A stretch of DNA of 64,000 nt from Colocasia esculenta (GCA_014218235.1 CM024758.1:72364206-72428205); one strand, 5' to 3'; positions 43,689-55,475 are shown, counted from the stretch's first letter. Numbers and translations: made by a program. The notes: a model not told the origin generated them from the letters alone.

Positions 43689-44499
43689 TGTGGTGGCCAT
43701 TTCTAGCCACCTAAGCCCGCGAAGCCCATCATGGTCCATCGTCATTCTATGGACGAGTGCAGCCCTTCGGCAGAGCGACACGTGTCCTCAGGAGGAGGTT
43801 GAAGATCCTGAGCACGATCTCTGCTCCTGAGCGCCCCTAGGATCCTAGGGGCAGTCTCCGGACACCCCTCATCCTGTTCGGTTCAGACACTGTCTACCGA
43901 ACAGGCCCTGCAGGATCGTGCCATGGACACGCTGGCATAAGCATCGCGGGTACCTGGACCCGGCTCCCGAGGGTGGACCGTCCGCTCGACAGCAGCCAGC
44001 TAGCCTGCACGACGGCTCGCTCGGTACCTTACGCTACACAGCATCCCTTCGCCTATCGCGACGGTTACAACGGCTACAACGCACGCACCCCACGATCAAG
44101 TTGTGTGTTAACTACCGAGCCCCTCAACGGGGACCGTAACGTACTCCCCGCCAGAGGTGCCAACGGGCGCGCCCTTTTCGGCGTCATCAGGGGACGTTCC
44201 GTCCCACTCCTTCTGCACCTTCGCCTATAAAAGGCTCAGGTAAACTCCATGCGAAGGTAATGCAACCTTGAACACTCACACTCGCCGCTTGCGCGATCAC
44301 ACACAGAGAACCCCCTTTCCTTAAAGCCTCTCTAGTCCTATACTGACTTAGGCATCGGAGGGTTCTACCCAGTTGAAAACCGGGCCCCCCTGATCCAGTT
44401 CTGGTGTTGCAGGCCTCCGTCCGCACTGGCGTTCGTCTTCCCCATCTTCTTCAGTGGAGGCCCGTTTGGCTCAGACCCAAACAGGAACACACCACCACA
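43689..44499 (+). repeat. Tat-type 5' LTR
   Basis: It starts tgtggtggccatttc and ends caccaccaca. TATA box tataaaa is at 44226-44232. It matches 55476-56296 over its length with small indels. Confidence 0.92.
44226..44232 (+). promoter_or_regulatory. TATA box of the Tat-type LTR
   Basis: tataaaa in the context gcctataaaaggctcagg. The identical context is at 56024-56030 in the other LTR. Confidence 0.75.
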
Positions 44500-44501
44500 T
44501 T

Positions 44502-44520
44502 TGGCGCCGTCTGTGGGAAC
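44502..44520 (+). promoter_or_regulatory. Primer binding site of the Tat-type element
   Basis: tggcgccgtctgtgggaac lies two bases after the LTR end. This site is shared by many plant Tat-lineage elements. Confidence 0.85.
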
Positions 44521-44530
44521 GACTTCAGCC

Positions 44531-46283
44531 ATGGCTCGCGGACGTTCCTCATACCAGAACATCGGCAGCCAGACGATGAGGTCTCGGCAGTCGCGCGCGG
44601 ACTCCCGCGAGCGAGTCCCCCTGTCGACGTCGTCATCGCCCTCGCCAGAGCTGCCGGCAGGAACCCTGCCGTCTCCGTACCTGCAACCGCCCAGGAAGTG
44701 GCGGAACTTCGAGGGCAGATGCAGCACCTAGTGGGGGTCTGCCAGGGCCTTCAGGCCCAATTAGCCAGGCAACCGGCCCTGGTGATCCCTCTGCCTCCGG
44801 AGCAGCAGGCGGAGTCGCTTCGTAGATGGTCTCGCGCTCAGCGCCCCTCCGGCGCCGCAGGAGCAGCATGCAAGATCGCCCCGGTGATTGTGCCGGGCAC
44901 CTTCGGCGCGTCAGACACTGGAGCGGCAAGATAATTCACCTCGCCGTTCTGCGGTGGTCCCACCTGCCCTGCGTTTCGTCGTCGGGCTAACTCCCACAAG
45001 TCTCGGCATGAGGAGTCCTCCCACTCCAACCAGGAGTTGGCCAGACGCCTCCATCGCGTCGTCGACCGAGCGCCGCGTTGACGCGATGGTCCAGCGGGTA
45101 GAGGGTAGGGCTTCGGTGGATGAAGATTTGGACTTCTGCTCCCCGTTCACAGTGGAGATCCTGGAAGCTCGGGTCTCCCCCAAGCTACCTCTGCCTACCA
45201 TTGCGCCCTACGATGGCACCACTGATCCTGCAGATCACATCCATGGCTTTGAGTGGCATATGGACGGAGCATCAGACGTGGCCAAATGCCGGGCCTTTCC
45301 GGCCACCCTGAAGGAGACCACGCGGGCATGGTTTGAAGCCCTCCCCGCGGGTTCCATCTCTTCCTTCCACCAATTGAAGAAGTCCTTTCGGGACAACTTC
45401 TTAGGTGGAAGGTCTCAGTCGCGCACATCGGCGTCTCTTCTATTTGTTCGGCAAAAGAAAGGCGAAGCGCTCTGGGACTACGTCAGAGGTTCCGGACCGA
45501 AGCGCTCCGCATCCCCCACCTCGACGTCCCCTTGGCCACTAGTGCCCTCATCCAGGGCACTCGTGATGGCTTCCTCCAGAGGACATTGGGGGTGCAGCAA
45601 CCCTCCACCCTCTCCGAGCTGCTCTCCACCGCCCAACATCACGCCGTGTGCGAGGAGAGCCTAGCAGCTGGCTGAGCAAGCAGGAAGAGCATCGGAGAAA
45701 AGAGGCCTTCTGATAACGGTTTCGACCGAGACTGGAAGAAAGGCCGGCGCAACGGAGATTCGCCACGCCGACCACTCCCCTTCACTGACTACACCCCGCT
45801 CACAGTGGCTCCCGAACAGATCCTGGCCGAGATTCGGGATGAACCTTATGTTCGGTGGCCACCAAGGATGCGCTCTGATCCCCGCAGACGCAACCAGGAC
45901 AAGTACTGTCGCTTCCACCGCGACCACGGCCACGACACCTCCGAGTGCCACCAGCTCAAGGATGATCGAGTCCTTGATTAACGAGGCTATCTTGGGCGGT
46001 ATGTGCACCGCACTGAGACCGCCAAAGGCACCGAGAACGGACTCCCGAGCAGCCGATCAACAACGAGCCCAATGGGCAAGAGATCAACATGATCGTGGAG
46101 GCTTCGGCGCGAGCGGAGAAAGCAATCAAAGCCGGCGCGACTATGCTCGGCGAGTGCACGTGGTGGACAGGCCCCCAGTGCCTCGCCCAGGTCCCCTATC
46201 CCCCCAATCCCTCACGCGCACGGTCCGAGGAGGTTAACCTTCTCGGACGAAGATCTTGTAGGAGTCTCCACTCCACACACTGA
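44531..46283 (+). pseudogene. Tat-type gag
   Basis: It begins MARGRSSYQNIG at 44531 and shifts frame near 44700. The core of the retrotransposon gag domain is at 45150-45500, with LPTIAPYDGTTDPADHIHGF, KCRAFPATLKE and AWFEALPAGSISSF. A later zinc-knuckle-like block, CRFHRDHGHDTSECHQLKD, is at about 45905-45960. Gag forms the particle that encloses the RNA. At least four shifts or stops break it. Confidence 0.88.
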
Positions 46284-46284
46284 T

Positions 46285-46700
46285 GTGCTGGTCGTTTCGG
46301 CTACCATCAATAACTATACTGTGCGCCGGATTTTGGTGGATAATGGAAGTGCCCCAGATGTATTGGCTTATGATTGTTTCCTGCTTATGGGTTTAAAAAC
46401 CGACCAGCTCACCCCGGTAGAATCGCCTCTGTTCGGCTTCTTGGGGGTTTCGGTTCACCCATGGGACGAGTGCGCCTCCCAATTACTCTTGGGACGGCCC
46501 CGAAAAGCGTAACCAAAATGGTGGATTTCTTGGTTATTCGAAGTATGCCCGGATACAATGCCATCCTCGGCATGGGGCTGATCGGTCGAATCAAAGCTGT
46601 CCCTTCATCCCTCCATCAGAAGATGAAGTATCCCACTCTGTGTGGGATCGGCGAGGTGCTCGGAAGTCAGCGCGAGTCCCGACGGTGCTATGTCCTCTCT
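46285..46700 (+). pseudogene. Tat-type protease
   Basis: The frame reads LVVSATINNYTVRRILVDNG followed by SAPDVLAYDCF. This fits the retropepsin active site in the DNGS form common in this lineage. A shift near 46450 leads to the second half (VTKMVDFLVIRSMPGYNAILG). Confidence 0.82.
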
Positions 46701-46759
46701 TTGAGAGACAAACAGACAACACCAGAAATTACTTGCCCCCCCCGCCGATCAGCCTTCCA

Positions 46760-47715
46760 CCAGCAGAGGCACACCTGCTGAAGACCTGCTTCTTGTTCGG
46801 GTGGACGGCGACCCCGAACACGTCCTCTATATTGGCACACTATTGTCGGAAGCCGAACAACAACGCTACAAGGCTTTCCTGCTAGCCAATTAGACGTGTT
46901 CGCGTGGTCAGATGACGAACTGCCTGGCATACCCCTAGAAGTTATGGTGCATCGCCTTCGCCTGGACCCGAAGGTGCCTCCGGTCCAGAAAGAAGGCGAC
47001 CCGTCAACCGTGAACGGCAGGCCGTGATCCAAGATCACTTGTCAAAGCCGAGCTATTGGGCTCCTCCGAGAAGCCCAATACCCAAGGTGGATCTCCAATG
47101 TGGTCCTAGTGCGCAAAGCCAATGGCAAATGGCGCGTGTGCGTGGACTACAAAGATCTCAATAAAGCCACGCCCAAGGACAACTTCCCTCTGCCGCGCAT
47201 CGACCACTGGTGGACGCCACGTCCGGACACGAGCTTCTCAGATTTTGGACGCGTGCTCTGGTTTCACCAGATCAGCATGCATCCTCCGGACCAGGATGCC
47301 ACCACATTTGTCACCGACCTGGGCTTGTACTGTTTCACAAGGATGCCCTTTGGTCTGAAGAACACTGGCGCAACGTACCAGCGGCTGGTCAACAAGATGT
47401 TCGAGCCACAGATTGGGTGAAACTGGAGGTCTATGTTGATGATATGTGGTCAAAATGCTCCCAAGCGTCGACCACATCTCCGACCTCGAAGAGACCTTCG
47501 CAACTCTGCGAAGGTACAACATGAAGCTTAACCCAGCCAAGTGTGCGTTTGGGGTACGCTCGGGTAAGTTCCCGCGCTTCCTCGTCTCAAACAGAGGAAT
47601 AGAGGCCAACCCTAAGAAGATCCAAGCCATACTTGAGATGGGCAGTCCCAAGACGGTGCGCGACGTCCAACGCCTCACTAGACGTCTCGCAGCACTGAAC
47701 CGGTTCATGTCCTGA
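46760..47715 (+). pseudogene. Tat-type reverse transcriptase
   Basis: The sequence opens with DVFAWSDDELPGIP in the pre-RT region. Then come KANGKWRVCVDYKDLNKATP, a shifted FHQISMHPPDQDATTF, and MPFGLKNTGATYQRLVNKMF. The catalytic motif VYVDDM is at 47429-47446. The last frame (47446-47715) ends in RDVQRLTRRLAALNRF. A stop in the junction after MFEPQIG and several shifts inactivate it. Confidence 0.88.
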
Positions 47716-47719
47716 GCAG

Positions 47720-48245
47720 CGGAGAGGAGCTTCAACTTCTTCAAATTGCTGCGAGGCCCCAAAGGCTCCTCACTGCAAGGGGGGCATGTACGATGGATCG
47801 AGGACTGTGAAGCTACCTTCGCCGAGCTGAAGGCATATCTGGCAGCCCCACCTGTGTCTCTCGAAACCTGTGCTTGGAGAACCGTTGTTCGTGTACCTTT
47901 CAGTCACCGAACACTCCATCAGTGCAGTGTTGATCAGAGAAGAGGCGGCGGCATAGCATCCAGTCTACTACATCAGCAGGGTCCTTCAGGAGGCTGAAAG
48001 AAGGTACCCTCACGCAGAGAAGCTCACCCTGGCACTGGTTACGGCCCCACGGAAGCTTAGGCCCTACTTTCAAGCCCACTCAATTATGGTCCTTACCGAC
48101 CAGCCATTGAGGCTTATCCTTCAGCGGCCAGAGGCTTCCAGCAGGCTTATCAAATGGGCCATTGAGCTTGGAGAGTTCGACATCAGCTACCGTCCAAGGA
48201 TGGCCATCAAGGCACAAGCGTTGGCGGATTTCGTTGCGGAATGCA
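47720..48245 (+). pseudogene. Tat-type RNase H
   Basis: Fragments of the first RNase H: VYYISRVLQEAERRYPHAEK around 47955-48020 (shifted), then MVLTDQPLRLILQRPEASSR and LGEFDISYRPRMAIKAQALA. They lie directly after the RT, as in all gypsy elements. Confidence 0.78.
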
Positions 48246-48960
48246 CCCTTCCGGCCGAGCAGGACCCTCCATTGGCTGAAGAGCCCCCATGGGAGCTCTA
48301 CGTGGACGGATCCTCTTGTGTCACAGGGAGCGGAGCAGGCTTGGTTCTCACCTCCCCAGAAGGTTTAGAGTTCCAGTACGCCTTGAGGTTCCGCTTCTCC
48401 GCCTCCAACAACGTGGCTGAGTATGAGACACTGTTGTCCGGAATCCGAATGGCTAGGCACCTTGGAGCACTTCGGCTACGAGTCTTCAGCGACTCGCAAT
48501 CGGTCGCCAGCCAGGTGAGTGAACACTTCGAAGCAAGGGAGCCCCGCATGGCACAATATCTCTAGCAGGTGAAAAGCCGGGCAGAGGGTCTCCTCTACTT
48601 TGAAGTCATACACATCCCACGGGAGCAGAACACGCGAGCTGATGCACTTGCCAAATTGGCATCCTCAGGTGACATCGCCCCTTCTCGCTCCATATTCATA
48701 GAAGCGCTCGCCTCGCCGAGCATTGAGGTAGATGTAGCCGCCATCGAGGTTGCCCTCCAGCTCCGAGCTGGATGGACCCCCTCATGGCCTATCTGCTTCA
48801 TGGTGAGCTTCTGTCTGATCAAGGCGAAGCCCACAAGGTCAGGTAGCGCTCCCAGAGGTTCACCCTCATTGAAGGCCAACTATACCGGTGATCCCTCTCG
48901 AGGCCTCTACTGCGATGCCTCAGCCCTATGGAGGCGGCATCGGCCACCGAAGAGGTCCAT
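48246..48960 (+). pseudogene. Second, archaeal-type RNase H of Tat lineage
   Basis: The frame reads WELYVDGSSCVTGSGAGLVL (first Asp), NNVAEYETLLSGIRMA (Glu) and LRVFSDSQSVASQV (Asp). This extra RNase H between the first RNase H and the integrase is the mark of the Tat lineage. A stop at about 48563 separates it from IPREQNTRADALAKLASSG. The linker then runs to the integrase. Confidence 0.85.
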
Positions 48961-49990
48961 ATATGAAGGGTTGTGCGGAAGCCACTTGGGGGGTAAACGC
49001 TGGCACGCAGCATCATCTGAGCAGGTTTTTGGTGGCCTTCCTTGCAAAAGGACTGCATGTCCTTCGTCAGGAGGTGTCTAGAGTGTCAGAAGTTCGGGCA
49101 GCTCATTAAGCAGCCGGCCGAGCAACTTCACACCCTGTTCGAACCACGCCCTTTCGTTAGATGGGGATTGACATCCTGGGTCCGTTCCCAGAGGCTCAAG
49201 GGTGAAAGAAGTTTCTGTTCGTGGCCATCGACTACTTCACCAAATGGATCGAGGCCGAACCTGTTTCTGCCATCACCGACCAAGCCGCATGGAAGTTCGT
49301 CTGGAAGAACATCCTCTACCGGTTCGGTGTTCCAAAGGTAATCACCTCAGACAATGGGAAGCAGTTCGACAACACGTACTTCAAGCAGAAATGCTCCGAG
49401 CTCGGCATCTACAACCATTTCACCTCAGTTGCACACCCTCCGGCAAACGGTCTAGTCGAGAACGCCAATGCTGCATGGGATTCACACAAGAGTTGAGGCT
49501 GCAAGAGGTTCATGGATCGATGAGCTCCCCAACGTACTATGGTGTCACCGAACAACAGCACGAGTGGCCACTGGTGAAACTCCCTTTCACTTGGCCTACG
49601 GCTCAGAGGCTGTGGTACCATTGGAAGTAGCTCTCCCCACTATTCGGACAACTCACTTCGACGAGGCTGCCAACACCGCGCACTATGGGAGAACCTCGAT
49701 ATGCTCGACAAATGCCAAAGCGACGCCAGCATTAGACTGGTCTCCTACCAACAGCGACTTGCGTAATACTACAATTCCCGAGTTCAGGAACGTCGCTTCT
49801 TTGAGGGTGATCTTGTCATGCGCCGCTGCTCGGCATCGGATCCCCGAAGAGCAGTCGGTAAGCTCTCCCCTAAATGGGAAGGACCTTATCAGGTCACCCA
49901 GGTTCTCGGAAAAGGCTCCTATAAGCTGACTACTCCTAGCGGCAATGCCATACCCAAGACTTGTCATGTATTTAACCTAAAGGCTTATTA
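48961..49990 (+). pseudogene. Tat-type integrase
   Basis: The Cys pair of the zinc finger is in FVRRCLECQKFG. The catalytic core shows VAIDYFTKWIEAEPV, VITSDNGKQFDN and NGLVENANAAW. The C-terminal part carries FHLAYGSEAVVP and later GPYQV-like sequence in shifted frames. There is no chromodomain, in line with Tat. The end is near 49990. Confidence 0.85.
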
Positions 49991-50342
49991 TCTGTAAAAG
50001 CCTCATGTTCGGCATTTAACCTCTCTTCCTCCCGTTCTTCCCGTTTGGGTAAGAGGTGTTCGGCCCATCATTAGTCTGAGCTCTTCAGCTCGAAAAAAAT
50101 TAGTATGGCACCTAAGAAACCTTGAAACTAAGGCAAGCCCCCGGTCAGAACTTTTCAGTTCTCAAAGACCCGCGCGGTACCTATGAGCCTTTAAAAAACT
50201 AGAGAATTCCGATTCGAACAGAACATGGCAAGGGAAGAAGATAGAGCGCTAGTCAACCAAAAAGGTATATTCTATTCTAAGTGATTTACAAAAAGGCCTA
50301 TCCGACCAGGTAAAGAGAAAAGAAGGAATACATTCAAGGCGC
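49991..50342. other. Spacer between integrase and antisense gene
   Basis: About 350 bp with no frame of note. It lies at the 3' ends of both the sense polyprotein and the antisense gene, where their transcripts would converge. Confidence 0.5.
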
Positions 50343-52096
50343 CTACTCGGGGGGGCCTGCACCGTCGCTCACAGAGGGCATCCGCCCTACCTGGAAGTGC
50401 GAGAAACGCACCCCATCAAGGCGCGGATCCTGAGTTTGTCGTCGGCACTCACGAAGAGCAGCTTTAAAAGCCTTGCGAGCGTACTCGATCGTGGCTAGCC
50501 GTCGTCCCCGGTCTTCTCTAGCACCAAGTCCCACCTTATAACAAAGCGCGCCATACTGCTCCAAGTCTTCCTTAAAGCATGGCCCTGCCTTGTATTCGCT
50601 AACACCACAGGCCTTGGCCTCGGACAGAACGTTGGCAAGAGCCTCCTTCTCTGCCCGAGCGACGGCTAGGTTAAGCTCTGAGGTGCGGAGTGCCTCTTGG
50701 AGGTTCTTCACCTCCTCCTTCAGCTCAGTCTCTCGCGCCTTGTGCTGTCCCTCAAGCTCTTTGTAGAAGGTAAATTCGGCCTCTCACATATGTTTGTGGT
50801 TCCGCCCGTGCTCGGAAAGCTGCTTCAGCACCTCCAGCGACTTTGAGATAGTCTCTGACAGCGCCTCCACGTCGACGTCCTCCTCGTCGTCCTCCTCAGG
50901 GCGGCACTTCGCTCGGTAGACCTCCCCCGAGTGCTCGGGAGTATCCTCCGAGCTTAACCCCTGACACTGCGTCAGTAGTTCTAACTGTGACGCAGTGGGC
51001 TGAGGGGGGAGGTCCCTGGGCGCCCTTCCCTGGAAGCGCTCCAGAGCTGCCTCCAAGGCTGATACCAAAGGCACCAGAGGAGCCTTCGCCTTCAGCGACT
51101 GCGTCAAGGGGAGGCGATCTCCTTCGGAGCTGGCATGATCCTCCCCGATAGCGTTGGTCGGCCCGGCAGGAGGCTCCTCTCTTCTGTCTGCCTCGCCGGC
51201 GCCCACTCCAGCTGTTGCCTCTTTGCCCCCTGCCGAAGCTGAAGACCCCTGAGGTCTTTCCTCCTCGGTCTCGGCAGTCGCTTCGGCCTCGTGGAGACCT
51301 GCAGCAGTCGACTGCGCTTGGACTTCGACTACTACTTTGGTGGGGGGAGCGCGGATCGTATTCCCCTCATGCACTCCCGCTGTAGGCGTCGCCGTCGCAT
51401 TGGCCCCTCCGGAGGTGGATTCCTGGGTGGCAATGGCTTCGCCTTCTGCCGTGGTCTGCTCCACGGCTGCGGTGCTGGAGGCCCCAATCGCAGCTACCCC
51501 CTCTGTTTGGCCCTCGAAAGGGTCTTGGGGCGTAGAAGTCCCCACTCGCTCCTTAAGGAGGCCCTCAGACTCGTCGCTTACCACGACGAGCCCAAGTGCG
51601 GTGGCCACCCTCACTGAGGCTCCGGATCGAACTTCGGGCGAGGTCCGCAGTGCCCCTTCTTCGGTCACCTTCGCGACCTTACGCCTCTTCCGCACCGCGA
51701 GTGGGGGAACTTCCTCTTCGGCATCCTCCTCTTCGGCCTCATCTTCGGCCGCTTGCTGCACGGTCTTCGCCAGCTTCCTCTTCTTCTTGGCCTGAGGCTG
51801 GCCTGCTTCTTCCCCTTCTTCGATTAGGGGTTGCACCACCTTTGCGGCCTTCTTCTTCAGCCGGATCTTTTTGGGCCTCTCCTCGGGGACCCGCGGGCTA
51901 GTCACGGGGTGCCCCACGGCGAGGGATGGCGCCACGGTTGCGGTCGTCACCGCAGTAGGAATCCTCACCGCAGTGGGAATCCTAACAACGACGGCAATGT
52001 CATCACCCTCGAACACCATGTGGGCGGTGACAACGATCTTCTCCGCGTAGTCCTCCATAGCCTCCTGGTCCCGACCAGCGGCTATCTCCTCGGCAC
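50343..52096 (-). pseudogene. Antisense gene of Tat-type element, exon 2
   Basis: On the minus strand one frame runs from a TTTTTGCAG acceptor at 52097 to a stop at 50343, broken only by one TGA (50784-50786). The first 420 residues are Ala/Glu/Pro-rich with basic clusters such as KKIRLKKKAAKVV and are probably disordered. The last 150 residues (EAEFTFYKELEGQHKARETE, then LQEALRTSELNLAVARAEKE) form a likely coiled coil. Such antisense genes before the 3' LTR are known in Tat-lineage elements (for example gene23 of Grande). Their role is not established. Confidence 0.75.
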
Positions 52097-52178
52097 CTGC
52101 AAAAAGAAGAAGAGAGAAACTGCAGTCAGAAATCAGTCACCCAACAAACTTACAAACAAGGCGTATTCGGGTACTTAC
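52097..52178 (-). other. GT-AG intron of the antisense gene
   Basis: On the minus strand GTAAGT (52173-52178) starts and TTTTTGCAG (ending at 52097) closes an 82-base AT-richer segment with a CT-rich 3' end. It joins exon 1 to the long exon 2. Confidence 0.7.
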
Positions 52179-52869
52179 TCCATGGTCAGCTCAAACCATG
52201 TTTGACGAGCCCGAACTCCATCAGATAGCCGTCGCTGTTCCGCACGAAAGCTCGGTTCAAGCTGTTTGAGGCTTTCGCCTCGTATTAGATCAGGAAAGGA
52301 TAAGCATCCTTCCTCGGTGTCTGGACTTTAGTCAGAAACCCAAACTCCGGCGCACCATCACGACGCCTGACGAAGAAGAGTCGGTGCACCCAACCGTTGT
52401 TGTTGGAGTGCTTCTTCGACAGGTTAATCTGCATCCTGTCTGCACGATGCTTGGTGTAGTACACGTTGGCCCCCGTGGGCTAGGCCGTAAGGCTGAACTG
52501 CACCCGGAAGACCTCCGTCGAGCCACGAACTTGCCGAAGCCTGCAGACGATGCAGAAGACGCATATCGTCCTCCACGAGTTAGGCGTCAGCTGGATGGGC
52601 ATGATTCCCCATCTGTTGAGCAACGCCTTCGCCACTTTCAGCAACGGCAGCCGGAATCCTACTTCCATGTGGTCGACGGAGAGGGCGAAGCAACCTAGTT
52701 TGTTCACCAGGTGCGACTCCTCCTCCTTGGCCATGACGATTTTGTAATCATCGCCGATCCGAAAGCGTTCCTGAAGGCCTTCGTAGTGGCGATACCTTGG
52801 CCCTCGGGCTCCCGCCGGCGTCACTCCACTTACTTCGGTGACCGCAACAGCTTTCCCTTTGTGCGCCAT
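52179..52869 (-). pseudogene. Antisense gene of Tat-type element, exon 1
   Basis: It starts MAHKGKAVAVTEVSG at 52869, about 55 bases inside the solo LTR's insertion point. It holds the block MEVGFRLPLLKVAKALLNRW followed by GIMPIQLTPNSWRTI, which resembles the 'putative gypsy type transposon' domain (PF04195 as I recall). The frame continues past three stops (52480, 52285 and 52186) with GWVHRLFFVRRRDGAPEFGF. It is a pseudogene here. Confidence 0.75.
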
Positions 52870-53099
52870 AGCTGGATGCGACGAGAGTGGCGAACGGAGA
52901 AGAAGGCGAGTGATCGCAGGGAAGTGTTGAACCACTCTTTATTACCTTCATATTTTGGTGCTAACAAAATTTATGATGTAACTTAAATTGAACATTTTTG
53001 TTTCATCTGTGTCGCATCAATCTCATAGCAAAATGCTAAGTCTCCCATTGATGCAGTAAGGCACACTAAAATGATAAAATCAATGTCTAATCTATATAC

Positions 53100-54035
53100 A
53101 TCGATTTCAGTTCAAGTGCCAAATTAATAAGCGCTACAACGATCTATTTTGATCGATTTTATAAGCGCTACAATGATTTGGTTTTAATTGATTTTATAAG
53201 CACCATAACGATTTGTTTAGGGCTTATAACGATTTGATAAGTGAGCACAACGATTTGCCCTCACATCGATTTGCCCTTCATAACGATTCATTAAGGCTCA
53301 CATCGATTTGGGTCTCATAACGATTTCTTAAGTGACCGCATCGATTTGCCTTCACAACGATTCCTTAAATGGCCATAACGATTCGATAAGTGAGCGCATC
53401 GATTTGCTCTCACAACGATTTGCTTACTGTAACGATTCTTTAAGTAGTCACATCGATTTGGGTCTCACAATGATCTCTTAAGTGACTGCATCGATTTGCC
53501 TTCACAACGATTCCTTAAATGGCCATAACGATTCGATAAGTGAGTGCAACGATTTGCTCTCACAACGATTTACTTACTGTAACGATTCTTTAAGTAGTCA
53601 CATCGATTTGGGTCTCACAATGATCTCTTAAGTGACCGCATCGATTTGCCTTCGCAACGATTCCTTAAATGGCCATAACGATTTGATAAGTGAGCGCAAC
53701 GATTTGCTCTCACAACGATTTGCTTACTGTAACGATTCTTTAAGTAGTCACATCGATTTGGGTCTCACAATGATCTCTTAAGTGACCGCATCGATTTGCC
53801 TTCGCAACGATTCCTTAAATGGCCATAACGATTCGATAAGTAAGCGCAACGATTTGCTCTCACAACGATTTGCTTACTGTAAACGATTCTTTAAGTCGTC
53901 ACATCGATTTGCTTCTCACATCGATTTGTTAAGTTTCATAACGGTTTGCTAAGACTTACAACGATTTGCCATTCATAACGATTTGTTAAGTCTTATAAGT
54001 ATAACGATTTGATAAGTAACTTAAACAACGATTCA
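53100..54035 (+). repeat. Array of an AACGATT/ATCGATT motif with a 150-bp higher-order period
   Basis: The words aacgattt and atcgattt recur throughout. The marker catcgatttg plus ggtctca starts at 53301, 53451, 53601 and 53751, exactly 150 bp apart, and a variant starts at 53902. Each 150-bp unit holds about six or seven copies of the short motif. Confidence 0.9.
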
Positions 54036-54342
54036 CTTCAATTTAAACACAGTTTGTTTAAGTGCTTTTTGGCGCCCAAATGGGAAGTCAAATATCTTCT
54101 GACAGAAAAAGCTGCATGCATATTTCAGAGTCTTGTCAGAAAAGATATGAACCAGAACTGCTATTCTTATCATGTTAGCAGAAACACAGTAGCATACACT
54201 CTTATCTTGTAAACACTCTTTCATGCTAACACTCTCTTCTATGCTTACAGACCCCGAGGACCACCAGAGTCTGATTAAGACAAATGAAGAGAAGATCAGT
54301 AACGACTAGAAGAGCTCCAACGGATCTATTCAAAAGCCTCTC

Positions 54343-54350
54343 ATATAAAA
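54343..54350 (+). promoter_or_regulatory. TATA box of the copia solo LTR
   Basis: atataaaa follows the repeat array by about 300 bp, as expected at the end of U3. Confidence 0.6.
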
Positions 54351-55093
54351 GATGAAGCATGGCTGAAGAAATAGACAGAGAGCTTTCCTGAAAATCCTTG
54401 AAGGAGTGTACAACCAGTGAGGAACCTCAACGCCACATACACTCAAAGAAAGAGAGAAAGAGCCTGAGCTCAGAAGAAGTGTTCAAGCATCTGAAGCATT
54501 CAAGCTTTCAAGCTTTCTTCTCTCTCTTCATTCTCTCTCCGAGCTCATTGTAAATCTGGGGGAGAGTCCTTGACTGTGAGCTAGTTCTTAGTGTTCATCT
54601 TGTAATAGCTCTCAGTCTGATCTTTCTTTTCTAAGAAAGATTTTTGTCCAGCTGTAGGACTGTATACAGTGTAGAACCTAGCTAGGGGTTTGTGTCTAGC
54701 AGAACCGCACTGGGGTTTGTACCAAGAGGTTGGCTTCTTTACCTGTAAGAGAAGTGGGCTGCCTTCTTGCTCGGGAAAGAGAAGAAGACCAGCTGGGGTG
54801 CTGGGTGTTGTAGTGTCCTTGAGGGGGACTGTACCCTTGGTTAGTGAAATCCCAAGAGTTTGCTTGGGGACTGACGTAGGACTTCCATGTGGGAAGGGCC
54901 GAACCAGGATAATTTCCTTGTGTCATTTGTGTGATTGTTTATTTGCTTCCGCACTGCTACTCTTTATCACACTAATCTAACCAAACTTTCAAGTGTTAAT
55001 TTCTGTGGTTAAGTTTCTATTTCAGATTTCAGAAAAACCTATTCACCCCCCTCTAGGTTAGCTTGCTACCGTACCAAAAGGACCAACAGGAAG

Positions 55094-55475
55094 AAGACGA
55101 TGGAAACGTGGAGAGCAAGTAAGCTTTTTGAAGAATGAAGGCGTGAACTCCCGCCTTCACCCCTCCTCTTCCTTATAAGGAAGGGGTAGTGCGAAATTCG
55201 AAAAGGCCGAAACGACGTTTCCCCCGCTCCAAGCGACAGTTCGGGCGTACCGCCAAAGTTCGTTCGAATGTGCTGTGGGGGGTCCCTGCCTCGACATGTC
55301 ATCTCATCATCATGAGATTTCCTCTGCCTTCGAGGAGAAGCACCAAGCGACGTCGCCCTATTTCCGTTCGCGTGACTGAGGTCAGTATCACATTTAATGC
55401 GGAGAGGACGTTCGAGCAGGCTTCCGCCCTCAAACGGCCCGGTTCCCGATCCAGCTCGAGGGCGTGGGGGGCAAG
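55094..55475. promoter_or_regulatory. Region between antisense gene and 3' LTR, with antisense TATA candidate
   Basis: The palindromic ccttataagg (55171-55180) gives a minus-strand TATA candidate. With the solo LTR removed, the antisense Met lies about 140 bases downstream of it. At the other end, the plus-strand polypurine-like ggcgtggggggcaag (55461-55475) abuts the 3' LTR. Confidence 0.55.

Larger units (their letters stand above)
52925..55088 (+). mobile_element. Copia solo LTR
   Basis: It starts tgttgaacc and ends gaccaaca, flanked by the exact duplication ggaag (52920-52924 and 55089-55093). No internal region is present, so the element recombined to a single LTR. It resembles in plan the LTR of copia element 1 (22259-24329): start block, repeat array, TATA box (54343-54350), gaaccaggat block and attcacccccctct tail. 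It sits in the 5' leader of the antisense gene. Confidence 0.9.

Noticed and set aside
51291..52205. Plus-strand frames up to 152 residues opposite the antisense gene
   Set aside because: They are shadows of the GC-rich antisense exon and have Ser/Ala-rich composition without a domain.
53100..54035. CRISPR-like or centromeric satellite array
   Set aside because: Repeats and intervening sequence both vary gradually, there are no constant repeats with unique spacers, and the array is bounded by LTR features.
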